From Bacteroidota bacterium (GTDB taxonomy: Bacteria; Bacteroidota; Bacteroidia; 2-12-FULL-35-15), in contig JAJTCJ010000057.1 in the NCBI GenBank assembly GCA_021323165.1, forward strand, positions 1-41,094: DNA of 41,094 nucleotides. Direction: 5' to 3'. The translations under genes were made by a program, and so were the position numbers. The notes below the pieces were generated by a model. The model searched no databases and was not told where the DNA came from. It saw only the letters and a list, made by a program, of their open reading frames with translations. This document shows positions 8,116 through 17,800 of the stretch, piece after piece; position 1 is the first letter of the stretch; each line of letters begins with the position of its first letter.

Positions 8116-9426
8116 ATGAATATCAATAAACATAATTACGAAGCTTTTTTCCTTGATTACCACGAAGGAAATCTTTCACCTCAACAGGTGGCAGATCTGC
8201 TTTTGTTTGTTGAACAGCATCCTGAATTAAAACACGAATTTGAAAGCTTTGAAAATTTTTCTCTGGAAGACTTCTCTTCTTATACTTTTGAGAATAAAGA
8301 AAAATTAAAGAAAGAGATTACACTTCAGAATAAAGATGAATATTTTTGTCGTTCAGTTGATGGAACCTTGACCGAAACTGAAACAAGTTTATTAGCGCAA
8401 TTTTTAAAACAACATCCCCAATATTTACCAGATCTCGAACTTTATAGAAAAACAAAATTAGTTTCTGATGAAGCAATTGTTTTCGAGAATAAAAACGAGC
8501 TTAAACAAATAGCTTTTCAATCTTCCAATAACTTATTAAATGATCATCGGGAAGAGATGATGATTTCGGCTTCTGAAGGCCTGCTAACAAATGAAGAGTA
8601 TTCTTTTTTCAAACAACAATTATCTGTTGATTTTGAAATGCAGAAGAATTATTCATTATTTGAAAAAACAAAACTACAGCCTGAAATATCTGTTATTTTT
8701 GAAAACAAAGAAAGCTTGAAACGTAAGGAGAAAAAAGTTATTCCTTTTTATTTTTATGTATCAGTAGCTGCAACTATTCTGCTTCTCTTTGGAATGTTTG
8801 TGATATTCAAGAATGGCGATCCAGATAAAACAAAACTTGCGGAGGGTTCAACTGTTCCTTCTTTAAAACTGGATAAACCTCAGACAGCAAAGCAAAATGA
8901 AGCGGTGATCATCCAGTCAAAAAAACTGGCAAGCAATATTATTCCGATTAAGAAAAAGACTTTAAATAATAGCGTTCCTATTGATGCCTTAAATAACAAT
9001 TCTGAAAAGGAAACTCTAAATAACGGCATTGCTCAAAACATTCCTGAACCAGAAATAAAAAAAGATATTCCACAGGAAGAGGTCATTCAGCCAAACAACA
9101 AACCTGAAACAAATTCAACCAGCCTTGCAAAAGTAGATGAAGGGAAAAAATCAGGCTCAGTGGATTTTATGTCTTTAGGTGAGATCGCTGCTTCCAGAAT
9201 AAAAGAAAAAACGCTGGATCCTGAAGTTTATGCAATGGAGAAGAAAAACGGCAGCATAAAAAAGTTCAGCGGTTGGGATATCCTGCAAGTAGTTGCAAAA
9301 GGCGTAAGCAAGATCACCGGTAAAAAAGTTGAAGCAAAACCGACATACAATAGTGAAGGAGAAGTTACTGCTTATGCTTTGGGAGCAGGAGGATTTGAGA
9401 TCTCCAGAGGAAAAAAATCAAACTAA
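8116..9426 (+). CDS. Single-pass membrane protein, probable anti-sigma factor with three N-terminal repeats
   Basis: The 436 residues divide into a cytoplasmic part (1-208), one transmembrane helix at about 210-231 (FYFYVSVAATILLLFGMF) and a charged, low-complexity Lys/Asn/Pro-rich external part. The C-terminal segment is conserved-looking (about 330-436; VDFMSLGEIAASRIKEK, then a Gly/Ser-Lys end). The cytoplasmic part holds three related units, each with an acidic helix followed by FENKExLK or FENKNELK, at residues 58, 123 and 195. Position right after an ECF sigma gene and the one-helix topology support an anti-sigma role, but no zinc-finger motif is present. It overlaps the convergent nadB stop by four bases. 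Confidence 0.7.
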   Translation: MNINKHNYEAFFLDYHEGNLSPQQVADLLLFVEQHPELKHEFESFENFSLEDFSSYTFENKEKLKKEITLQNKDEYFCRSVDGTLTETETSLLAQFLKQHPQYLPDLELYRKTKLVSDEAIVFENKNELKQIAFQSSNNLLNDHREEMMISASEGLLTNEEYSFFKQQLSVDFEMQKNYSLFEKTKLQPEISVIFENKESLKRKEKKVIPFYFYVSVAATILLLFGMFVIFKNGDPDKTKLAEGSTVPSLKLDKPQTAKQNEAVIIQSKKLASNIIPIKKKTLNNSVPIDALNNNSEKETLNNGIAQNIPEPEIKKDIPQEEVIQPNNKPETNSTSLAKVDEGKKSGSVDFMSLGEIAASRIKEKTLDPEVYAMEKKNGSIKKFSGWDILQVVAKGVSKITGKKVEAKPTYNSEGEVTAYALGAGGFEISRGKKSN

Positions 9427-10985
9427 TTTCGGGGATAATTTACCGTATAATGCAGGCCTCTGCTTTCCTTTCTTTGGCGTGCATGCTTGATAATAATATA
9501 CGCCACATTGATCATATTCCTTAATTCACAAAGCTTTGGTGATATTGTAGTTTTTAAATACAGCTCTTCGTTTTCTTTGTAGAGAATTTCCAGTCTGTCG
9601 AATGCCCGTTGCAAACGGATATCAGAACGAACAATCCCGACATAGTTCGTCATAATAGCCTGAACTTCCCTTAAACTCTGAATAAGCAAAACCATCTCTT
9701 CCGGATAATGCGTTCCTTCAGCATTCCAATCAGGAATATTTGGGCAATACTCTACTTTTTTAAACTGAGCGATTGAATCAATTGCTGCGTGATGAGCATA
9801 AACAACTGCCTCAAGTAAAGAGTTTGAGGCCAGGCGATTTGCCCCGTGCAGTCCGGTTGACGAGCATTCTCCTATCGCATATAAATTCTTAATGCTGCTT
9901 CTGCCTTGCTTATCCACCTTTATTCCGCCACACATATAATGAGCTGCCGGCAGCACAGGAATAAAATCTGTTTTCATATCAAGCCCAAGACTCAGACATT
10001 TCTGATATATATTGGGGAAATGTTTAACGAGCTCCTGCTTATCAAGATGACGGCAATCCAGATAAACATAATCATCCCCGCGGGTTTTCATTTCATTGTC
10101 TATTGCACGTGCAACAATATCACGCGGAGCCAATGATTTACGCGGATCATATTTCTGCATGAATTCTTTTCCATCAATTGTTTTTAGTATCCCTCCAAAA
10201 CCGCGCACTGCTTCTGAAATTAAAAAAGAAGGGCTTTCACCCGGATTATAAAGAGCGGTAGGATGAAACTGATAGAACTCCATTCCTTCTACTCTTCCTT
10301 TAGCTCTATAAACCATTGCAACTCCATCTCCTGTCGCTATTACAGGATTTGTGGTGGCGCTGTAAACCTGTCCGGCCCCACCGGTTGCCATAAGAATTGT
10401 TCTTGCCAGTATTTTTTCAATCGTATTGGTTCTTAGATCCAAAACATAAGCTCCGTAACATTCAATATCAGGAGTTCGGCTGTTCACCTCAATACCTAAA
10501 TGATGCTGGGTAAGAATATCAATAGCAAAATGATGATCAAGAATTTCTATATTAGAATGCTTATGAACAGCAGCAAGCAGAGCACGTTCGATCTCAAAAC
10601 CTGTATTATCTTTATGATGAAGGATCCTGTGTTCCGAATGACCACCCTCTTTTGCAAGATCATATTCTCCCGTTTCAGTCTTATCGAATTTTGCTCCCCA
10701 GCAGATGAGTTCATTAATTCTTTCTGCAGACTCAGAGATAACCATTCTGACCACTTCCTCGTCACAAATCCCGTCACCAGCAATCAACGTATCATTTACA
10801 TGCTTTTCGATGCTGTCGGGACTATACATAACAGCAGCAATTCCGCCCTGAGCATATTTGGTATTACTTTCATCCTCACTGGCTTTCGTTATCATGGAAA
10901 CTTTGCCGTGTTCAGCAACTTTCAATGCATAGCTCAACCCGGCAATACCGGAACCAATAATAAGAAAGTCGACCTCGCGATTCAA
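9423..10985 (-). CDS. nadB: L-aspartate oxidase
   Basis: This FAD enzyme oxidises L-aspartate to iminoaspartate, which quinolinate synthase (NadA) uses in de novo NAD synthesis. The dinucleotide-binding GSGIAGLSYAL sits at residues 12-22. Other family blocks are YAQGGIAAV, EGMEFYQFHPTALY, AAHYMCGGIKVDKQG and GLHGANRLASNSLLEAVVY, followed by the helical C-terminal domain. The length of 520 residues is normal. The start appears to be TTG at 10985: an in-frame stop lies a few codons upstream, no ATG or GTG lies between, and a later start would cut the FAD site. nadA and nadC are not in the window. Confidence 0.95.
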   Translation of the reverse strand: MNREVDFLIIGSGIAGLSYALKVAEHGKVSMITKASEDESNTKYAQGGIAAVMYSPDSIEKHVNDTLIAGDGICDEEVVRMVISESAERINELICWGAKFDKTETGEYDLAKEGGHSEHRILHHKDNTGFEIERALLAAVHKHSNIEILDHHFAIDILTQHHLGIEVNSRTPDIECYGAYVLDLRTNTIEKILARTILMATGGAGQVYSATTNPVIATGDGVAMVYRAKGRVEGMEFYQFHPTALYNPGESPSFLISEAVRGFGGILKTIDGKEFMQKYDPRKSLAPRDIVARAIDNEMKTRGDDYVYLDCRHLDKQELVKHFPNIYQKCLSLGLDMKTDFIPVLPAAHYMCGGIKVDKQGRSSIKNLYAIGECSSTGLHGANRLASNSLLEAVVYAHHAAIDSIAQFKKVEYCPNIPDWNAEGTHYPEEMVLLIQSLREVQAIMTNYVGIVRSDIRLQRAFDRLEILYKENEELYLKTTISPKLCELRNMINVAYIIIKHARQRKESRGLHYTVNYPRN

Positions 10986-10996
10986 AGTTTTTTTCG

Positions 10997-11004
10997 CAAA
11001 GTTA
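10997..11004 (-). promoter_or_regulatory. Predicted -7 promoter box of nadB
   Basis: On the minus strand TAACTTTG matches TAnnTTTG. Only 11 bases separate it from the TTG start codon, so the mRNA leader would be about five bases or absent. I see no clear -33 element. Confidence 0.4.
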
Positions 11005-11083
11005 TTTTATTTTTTGGTTAGAAGTTGTATCAGAATAAACATTCATACGATACGCTTGTTTATCTTAAAAGCATTAAATTCCT

Positions 11084-11091
11084 TATCTTTG
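11084..11091 (+). promoter_or_regulatory. Predicted -7 promoter box of the Nfu-type gene
   Basis: TATCTTTG fits the TAnnTTTG consensus and lies 16 bases before the ATG at 11108. No convincing -33 element was found. Confidence 0.4.
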
Positions 11092-11107
11092 CAATAAATT
11101 ATAAAAA

Positions 11108-11836
11108 ATGGACACTCTCGTTAAACGACCTGTAATCATATATGCTGAAAGCACCCCTAATCCTTCATCAATGAAATTTGTGGCTAACCAATTAATGGTT
11201 ATGGATGGCGCAACAGCGCAGTATCTATCTAAAGCAGAAACAAAAGGTTCACCTTTAGCTGCAAAACTTTTCGAATTTCCATTTGTGAAGGCGGTTTTCA
11301 TAGCTTCAAATTTTGTAACTGTAAGTAAGATAGAGGGTATTCAGTGGGAGGATGTGACTTTAGAATTACGCGATTTCATCAGGGTTTTTCTTACTGAAGG
11401 CAATGTTCCAATAACAGAATTACCAAAAGCTGAAGTCCCTGTTGACAGCACCTTTAAGGAGAAGAAAGAAGTTTTTACTGAACATACGGCACCGGCAACA
11501 GATCTTGAAGTTAAGATCATTGAAACACTCGAGCAGTATATTCGTCCGGCAGTAGAAGGAGACGGAGGAAGCATCACATTCAAAAGCTTTATTGATGGAA
11601 TAGTAACTGTTCAGCTTCGCGGAGCCTGCAGCGGCTGTCCTTCTTCAAGCAATGTAAATAATCTTTTCCCTCAGATAAAAACGCCAAACAGTATATCTGT
11701 TTGGCGTTTTTATTTGAGGGTTTGTACGGTTAAATTAACGGTTGGCAGACTTGGGAATGTTGGGTGTTTTGAAAATTGTGCTATATTTGTTGGCTTTTTA
11801 CACATTTTGGCTTTTTTTCACATTTATATTTCATAA
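11108..11836 (+). CDS. Nfu/NifU-type iron-sulfur scaffold protein with a damaged 3' end
   Basis: The first 180 residues are a standard Bacteroidota Nfu protein. An Nfu N-terminal domain spans about 8-100 (YAESTPNPSSMKFVAN). A NifU C-terminal domain starts at about 135 (IIETLEQYIRPAVEGDGG) and carries the Fe-S CxxC motif in GACSGCPSS. Family members then continue with about 25 conserved residues (a TLKAGIE-type helix and an IPEV strand), which are absent in every frame here. After CPSS the frame runs through a terminator hairpin (11668-11720) and the next gene's promoter to TAA at 11834-11836. That tail is read-through, not real protein sequence. I infer a small deletion near 11646-11650. The CxxC survives, so partial function is possible. 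Confidence 0.75.
   Translation: MDTLVKRPVIIYAESTPNPSSMKFVANQLMVMDGATAQYLSKAETKGSPLAAKLFEFPFVKAVFIASNFVTVSKIEGIQWEDVTLELRDFIRVFLTEGNVPITELPKAEVPVDSTFKEKKEVFTEHTAPATDLEVKIIETLEQYIRPAVEGDGGSITFKSFIDGIVTVQLRGACSGCPSSSNVNNLFPQIKTPNSISVWRFYLRVCTVKLTVGRLGNVGCFENCAIFVGFLHILAFFHIYIS
11668..11720 (+). terminator. Intrinsic terminator at the end of the Nfu gene, inside its read-through frame
   Basis: A 24-bp stem (11668-11691 with 11697-11720, one G-U pair, core AAAAACGCCAAACAG) closes a five-base TATAT loop, and the descending arm includes a TTTTT run. It is the normal end of the nfu transcript and shows that the downstream part of that frame is intergenic in origin. Confidence 0.85.
11760..11789 (+). 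promoter_or_regulatory. Predicted promoter of the PKD adhesin operon
   Basis: TTG at 11760-11762 and TATATTTG at 11782-11789 are 19 bases apart, matching the Bacteroidota pattern. The ATG at 11836 implies a leader of about 40 bases. It lies within the read-through tail of the nfu frame. Confidence 0.5.
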
Positions 11837-14800
11837 TGAAACAATTCTACTTCCGGAGTTTCTTTATCATTTCATTATTGCTATTGCAAAGATCTTTTGC
11901 CTTTGCCCAGCTCTGCGATACAACAGTTCCTGTATATCCCATTAATTTTACCGGGAGTCCTTCAACCACCTATACTATTTCAAACGTTGTAAGAGATGGC
12001 TTATGCTGTACCCATGCTAATCCAAACAGGTGTATTGAGTTTGTTATTACAATGGATGCAAACCAACAGGGTATTTCTCTGAATTCAAGTGGTGGACCGG
12101 CTTTGGGTGCTGGTGGTATTCAGCTTGAATGTGATACTACTACCTATAGCTTTCTGGATACCATCTGTCTTTCGGGAGTTGGTCCTCACCATGTTACTTT
12201 GTGTAAACCGGGAGGAAATGCCTACGATTACTATATTACTGGAATTCCTAAGCCAAGCGCTGGACCGCCTATTGCAGTAAGTGATGGTTGTACAGGATTT
12301 GTTTATGCAAGTGACTATATTGAATCTACTTTAACCTGGACCTCTATTTCTCCCGGCCCTATAGGGATATATAATCTTTACCTGAGCTGTACTGCAGGAT
12401 GTGATACAACTGTCGTCACTTCTCAGCCCGGTTACCCGGATTCTGTTCTATATCAGGTGACAGGTACTCCCAAAGGGGGATGCAGCGCGATCACTGTTTC
12501 GAATTCAGTTTGGGTTTACTTTGTTAATGATAAAGTTGCAACCATTCTGCCTAATAATCCCGTAATTTGTGCCGGACAGACAAATGCAATCTTAACTGCA
12601 AATGGAACCGGAGGACGGCAACCTTATAACTATTTATGGAGTACCGGAGCTACAACACAATCTATTGCTGTTGGTGTAGGAACTTTTTGGGTCAGGATAG
12701 GTGATGTAACCACATGTCCGCCTGTCTTTGATACTGTTACCGTAAATGCCAGGCCAAGACCGGTAGCCAATTTCACATCAACAAATGCATGTGCGAACTC
12801 TAACATGAGTTTTACGGATGCTAGTACTATTTCATCAGGTACAATTACCGCATGGAACTGGAGCTTTGGAGATGCAACAACCAGTTCCTTACAAAATCCT
12901 GTTCACGTTTATGCAGCTCCGGGATCCTATACGGTTCGATTCATTGCTACTTCCAGTTTTGGTTGTTCTGATACACTTACCAGAATTATTACAGTTAACC
13001 CTAACCCTGTTGCGAGTTTCACGAGTAACAACATGTGTTATGTCGGATCCGTTACTTTCACGAACACAAGCACGATCAGCAGCGGAACAATCAGCAGCTG
13101 GAACTGGAATTTCGGAGACGCATCCACAAGCACCCTTCAGAATCCAACACATGCTTATGCTACAGCTGGACTATACAATGTGACTCTTACAGCGACTTCA
13201 GCCCTTGGATGTTCTTCCATAATTACAACAGCGATCAACATGCAGCCTGCACCTGCGGCTAATTTCACAGCAGGCAGCGCATGTGCTCTGGTCCCCATTG
13301 CATTCACCAATACTTCTACTGCTGCTACCGGAACCTCTCCAACCTGGAACTGGAATTTTGGTGATGCCACATCAAGCACACTTCAAAACCCTTCTCATTC
13401 TTATGCTACAGGGGGGAATTATAATGTTACTCTAACAGTAACTACAGCTGCGGGTTGTACAAGCGGTATCATAAAAACAATAACTGTAAACCCTACCCCG
13501 GTTCCTACTTTTACAGCGAATTCAATGTGCTATGTTGGAGCAGCTTCTTTCACAAATACAAGTTCAATTGCATCAGGAACAATTAGCAGTTACAACTGGA
13601 ATTTTGGTGATGCAACAAGCAGCACATTAACTAATCCAACACATGTATATTCAACTGCAGGAACATATAATGTTACTCTTATTGCTACTTCTGCACTTGG
13701 ATGTTCCGCTACAACTACAGTAGCTATTAATATGCAGCCTGCTCCGATTGCCGACTTTACCTCAGCCTCAGCATGTGCTCAAACGGCATTAGCATTCACA
13801 AATACATCAACCACAGTTGCAGGAACATCTCCTACATGGAGCTGGAATTTTGGTGACGCTACTTCAAGTACACTTCAAAACCCTACGCATATCTATGCTA
13901 CAGGAGGAACTTATAATGTAACACTTACAGTAACAACAGCTGCAGGATGTACAAACAGTATTTCTAAAACAGTAACAGTTAATCCTACTCCGGTTCCAGC
14001 GTTCACAGCAAACTCTATGTGTTACGTAGGTTCAGTTACATTCACAAATACAAGCTCAATTGCATCAGGATCAATCAGTAATTATAACTGGGATTTTGGT
14101 GATGCAACAAGCAGCACATTAACTAATCCAACACATGTTTATGCAACAGCAGGAACGTATAATATAACCCTTACTGCTACTTCAGCGCTTGGCTGCTCAG
14201 CTACCACCATAGTTCCTGTTAATATGCAGCCGGCACCAGTTGCTGACTTTACCTCTACTTCGGCTTGTGCGCAAACAGCAATAATTTTTACAAATACTTC
14301 TACTACGGTTACAGGAACATCTCCAACATGGAATTGGAACTTTGGAGATGCGACATCCAGCACACTTCAAAATCCTGCGCATGCATACGCAACCGGAGGA
14401 ACTTACAATGTAACACTTACAGTAACAACAGCTGCAGGATGTACAAACAGCAATACCAAAACAGTAACAGTTAATCCTACTCCGGTTGCAGCTTTTACTG
14501 CAAACTCAATGTGTTATATAGATTCAGTTACATTTACCAATACAAGTTCAATAGCCTCAGGAACCATTACAGGATGGAACTGGAATTTTGGTGATGCAAC
14601 AACCAGCACTCTGCAGAATCCTGATCATTATTATGCATCTGCAGGAACCTACAACGTAACGCTTATTGCTACATCCGCTCTTGGATGCAAGGACACCACT
14701 GTAATAGCAATGAACATGCAGCCTGCTCCGGATGCTAATTTCAGCTTTACTCCTGCCTGCGCGAATATTTTAATATCCTTTTCAAATACATCTGTAGTTG

Positions 14801-17800
14801 TTCCGGGATCTTCACCATCATGGAACTGGGATTTCGGGGATGCTTCATCAAGCGCATTACAGAATCCTGCTCATAGTTATTTGACTGGAGGAACTTATAA
14901 TGTAACTCTTACTGTTACTACTGCAGCAGGTTGTACTGACAACAGTGTTCAATCACTTACTATCGATCCGACACCGGTTGCTGCATTTACAGCTAATTCC
15001 ATGTGTTATGTTGACTCAGTTAGTTTTACTAATACCAGTTCAATTGCATCAGGATCCATCAGCGGCTGGAACTGGAATTTCGGAGATGCGACCACAAGCA
15101 CATTACAGAATCCGAATCATTATTATGGTACTGCAGGAACTTATAATGTTACTTTAATTGCTACTTCTGCACTCGGCTGTAAAGACACAACTGTAATAGC
15201 TATGAATATGCAGCCTTCACCAAATGCTGATTTCACTGCCAACTCTGCCTGTGCCAATGCTTCAATTGCTTTTAACAATACTTCAGTTACAGTTGCCGGC
15301 ACTTCACCAACATGGAACTGGAACTTTGGTGATGCCTCATCAAGCACACTTCAAAATCCTTCTCATGCATATGCTATAGGTGGTACTTATAACGTAACAT
15401 TAATATCAACTACCGCTGCAGGCTGTGCTGATACTATTGTTAAGCCATTAGTAATTGATCCGACTCCGGCCGCGTCATTTACAGCAAATTCAATGTGTTA
15501 TGCTGATTCAGTAACGTTCACAAATGCAAGTTCAATATCCACCGGAACCATTTCTGGCTGGAACTGGGATTTTGGTGACGCCTCTGCAAGCACCTTACAA
15601 AATCCTACTCATTATTACGCAACCGCAGGCACTTATAATGTAACTCTTATTGCAACTTCAACAAGCGGCTGCAGGGACACTACTATTGTCAGCCTTAATA
15701 TGCAGCCTGCACCGAATGCAAATTTTGTGTCTGCAGGAAACTGTTCTAATTCACCAATTTCATTTACCAACACTTCTGTAACAGTAACAGGTACATCTCC
15801 TTCATGGAGCTGGAATTTTGGAGATTCCAACACAAGCACACTGCAGGATCCTGTTCATTATTATTCTGCAGGAGGGACTTATAATGTTACGCTTATTGCA
15901 ACCACTGCTGCAGGATGTATTGACAGCGTAACAAAAGTAATTACTATAGATCCTACACCGGTTGCGTCATTCACAAACAATGGTATGTGTTATACCGACT
16001 CGGTAAACTTCACTAATACAAGCACAATCAGCAGCGGTAGTATTTCCGGATGGAACTGGGATTTCGGGGATGGAAACACAAGTACATTACAGGACCCTGC
16101 ACACTATTACTCAATCTCAGGGACTTTGAATATTACTCTTATTGCAACCTCTGCGCTTGGATGTAAAGACACTACTGTTACTGCAATAAATATTCAACCT
16201 GCTCCTGATGCGGATTTCACTTCCGCAGGAGTATGTGCTAATTCATCCCTTTCTTTAACTGATGCCTCCACTATCATCTCAGGAACAATAACTAACTGGA
16301 GCTGGAATTTTGGTGACGGAAATACGAGCACCGCTCAAAATCCTTCACATACTTGGAGCACCGAAGGAACATATAATGTATCATTACTTGTAACTGCAGC
16401 TTCTGGCTGCCAGGATTCTGTAATAAAAGTAATAACAGTATATCCTACTCCGGTCAGTAGTTTTACAAGCAGTGCTACATGTAATGTGGACTCTGTAATC
16501 TTTACAAACACTTCAACCATCAGCAGCGGAACAATTGCCGGAAATAGCTGGAATTTTGGTGATGGCAATACAAGCACAGCGTCATCACCTGTGCATAGTT
16601 ATTCAACTGCCGGTGCTTACACGGTTACATTAATTGTAAGTTCTGATCAGGGTTGTAACGACACAACAACTTCCGTTATCAATGTTTCATCTGCAAATGC
16701 AGGCTTTACGGACGATGGCCCGGCATGTCAGGGAGTTTCAATTAATTTCAATGATACCACAACATTCGATTCAGGTACAACCATTACCAGCTGGAACTGG
16801 AGCTTTGGTGACGGTGATACATCTATAGTACAGAATCCTTCTCATCCATACAATGCAGGCGGTTCTTACACTGTACAGTTGATTATAACTACTGCTGCAG
16901 GTTGTATTGATACAGCTGTACACATTGTAAATATTCAAGGCTTCCCTGTTGCAAATGCAGGAAACGATACAAGTACCTGTAACAACAATCCAACAATAAC
17001 TATGGTGGGGTCAGTTACAAACGCGGGTGGCGGACAATGGTATGCCGGGGGTTCATTTCTCCCAAGCACTTTTGTTTTGAATCCATCTTATACTGCCACA
17101 GCTGCTGCTATCTCTGCAGGTTTTGATACTCTATATCTTGTGACTACAAGCAATGCTTTATGTCCTGCTGATACCGATCAGGTTGTGATAACTTACTATC
17201 CTGGTCCAACGGTAAGTGCAGGGCCTGATGTTACTGTATGTAAAGACACAGTTGGTGTTCCGATCTGTTCAATTGTAACTTCAAGTTCCGGAGTTCTATG
17301 GACCACCTCCGGTACAGGTACTTTTACTGACTCTGTTTCAGTTTGTACACAATATGTTCCAAGTACGGCCGATACAACTGCAGGTTCTGTTACTTTATAT
17401 TTAGTATCCACAGGAAATGGTAATTGTTTTTCTGCAAGCGATACAATGACAGTTTTCTTCACCCCAACTCCTACTGTTGCGATAACATCCAACGACAGTT
17501 CATGTGCGGGAAATCCTGTAAATATTACCGTGAATTCTTCAACTGGCTTCGGATATTGGATAAGCAGCGGAACAGGAACTTTCAGTCCGGACAACACTTC
17601 CCTCACAGGTTATTATAATCCAAGCATAGCAGACGATACAACAGGAAGTGTTATACTTTATTTTAATACAACTAACAACGGAGGATGCCGCATTCAGCAC
17701 GACACGATCAACATTACGCTGATTCCCTCTCCAACCTCTGCATTCACAAGTATTTCGGCCTGTCCGACATTCCCGGTATTGTTTACTGATACTTCAAGCT

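Noticed and set aside
10500..11021. A 173-residue plus-strand frame antisense to nadB
   Set aside because: It is fully covered by the well-supported nadB gene and shows no domain or signal.
11776..11835. Upstream extension of the giant adhesin to an earlier ATG
   Set aside because: The extra 20 residues are aromatic and Cys-rich, overlap the promoter region, and precede a proper signal peptide that begins at 11836.
12787..16968. Regularly spaced DNA repeats that could be mistaken for a CRISPR or satellite array
   Set aside because: The period is 246 bp, the whole stretch is one open frame, and each unit encodes a PKD domain with a WNFGD core.
17196..17606. Minus-strand open frames inside the adhesin gene (136 residues here, several others of 60-90)
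   Set aside because: They lie antisense to the PKD/Ig-like coding region, repeat with its period, and have no recognisable domains or promoters.
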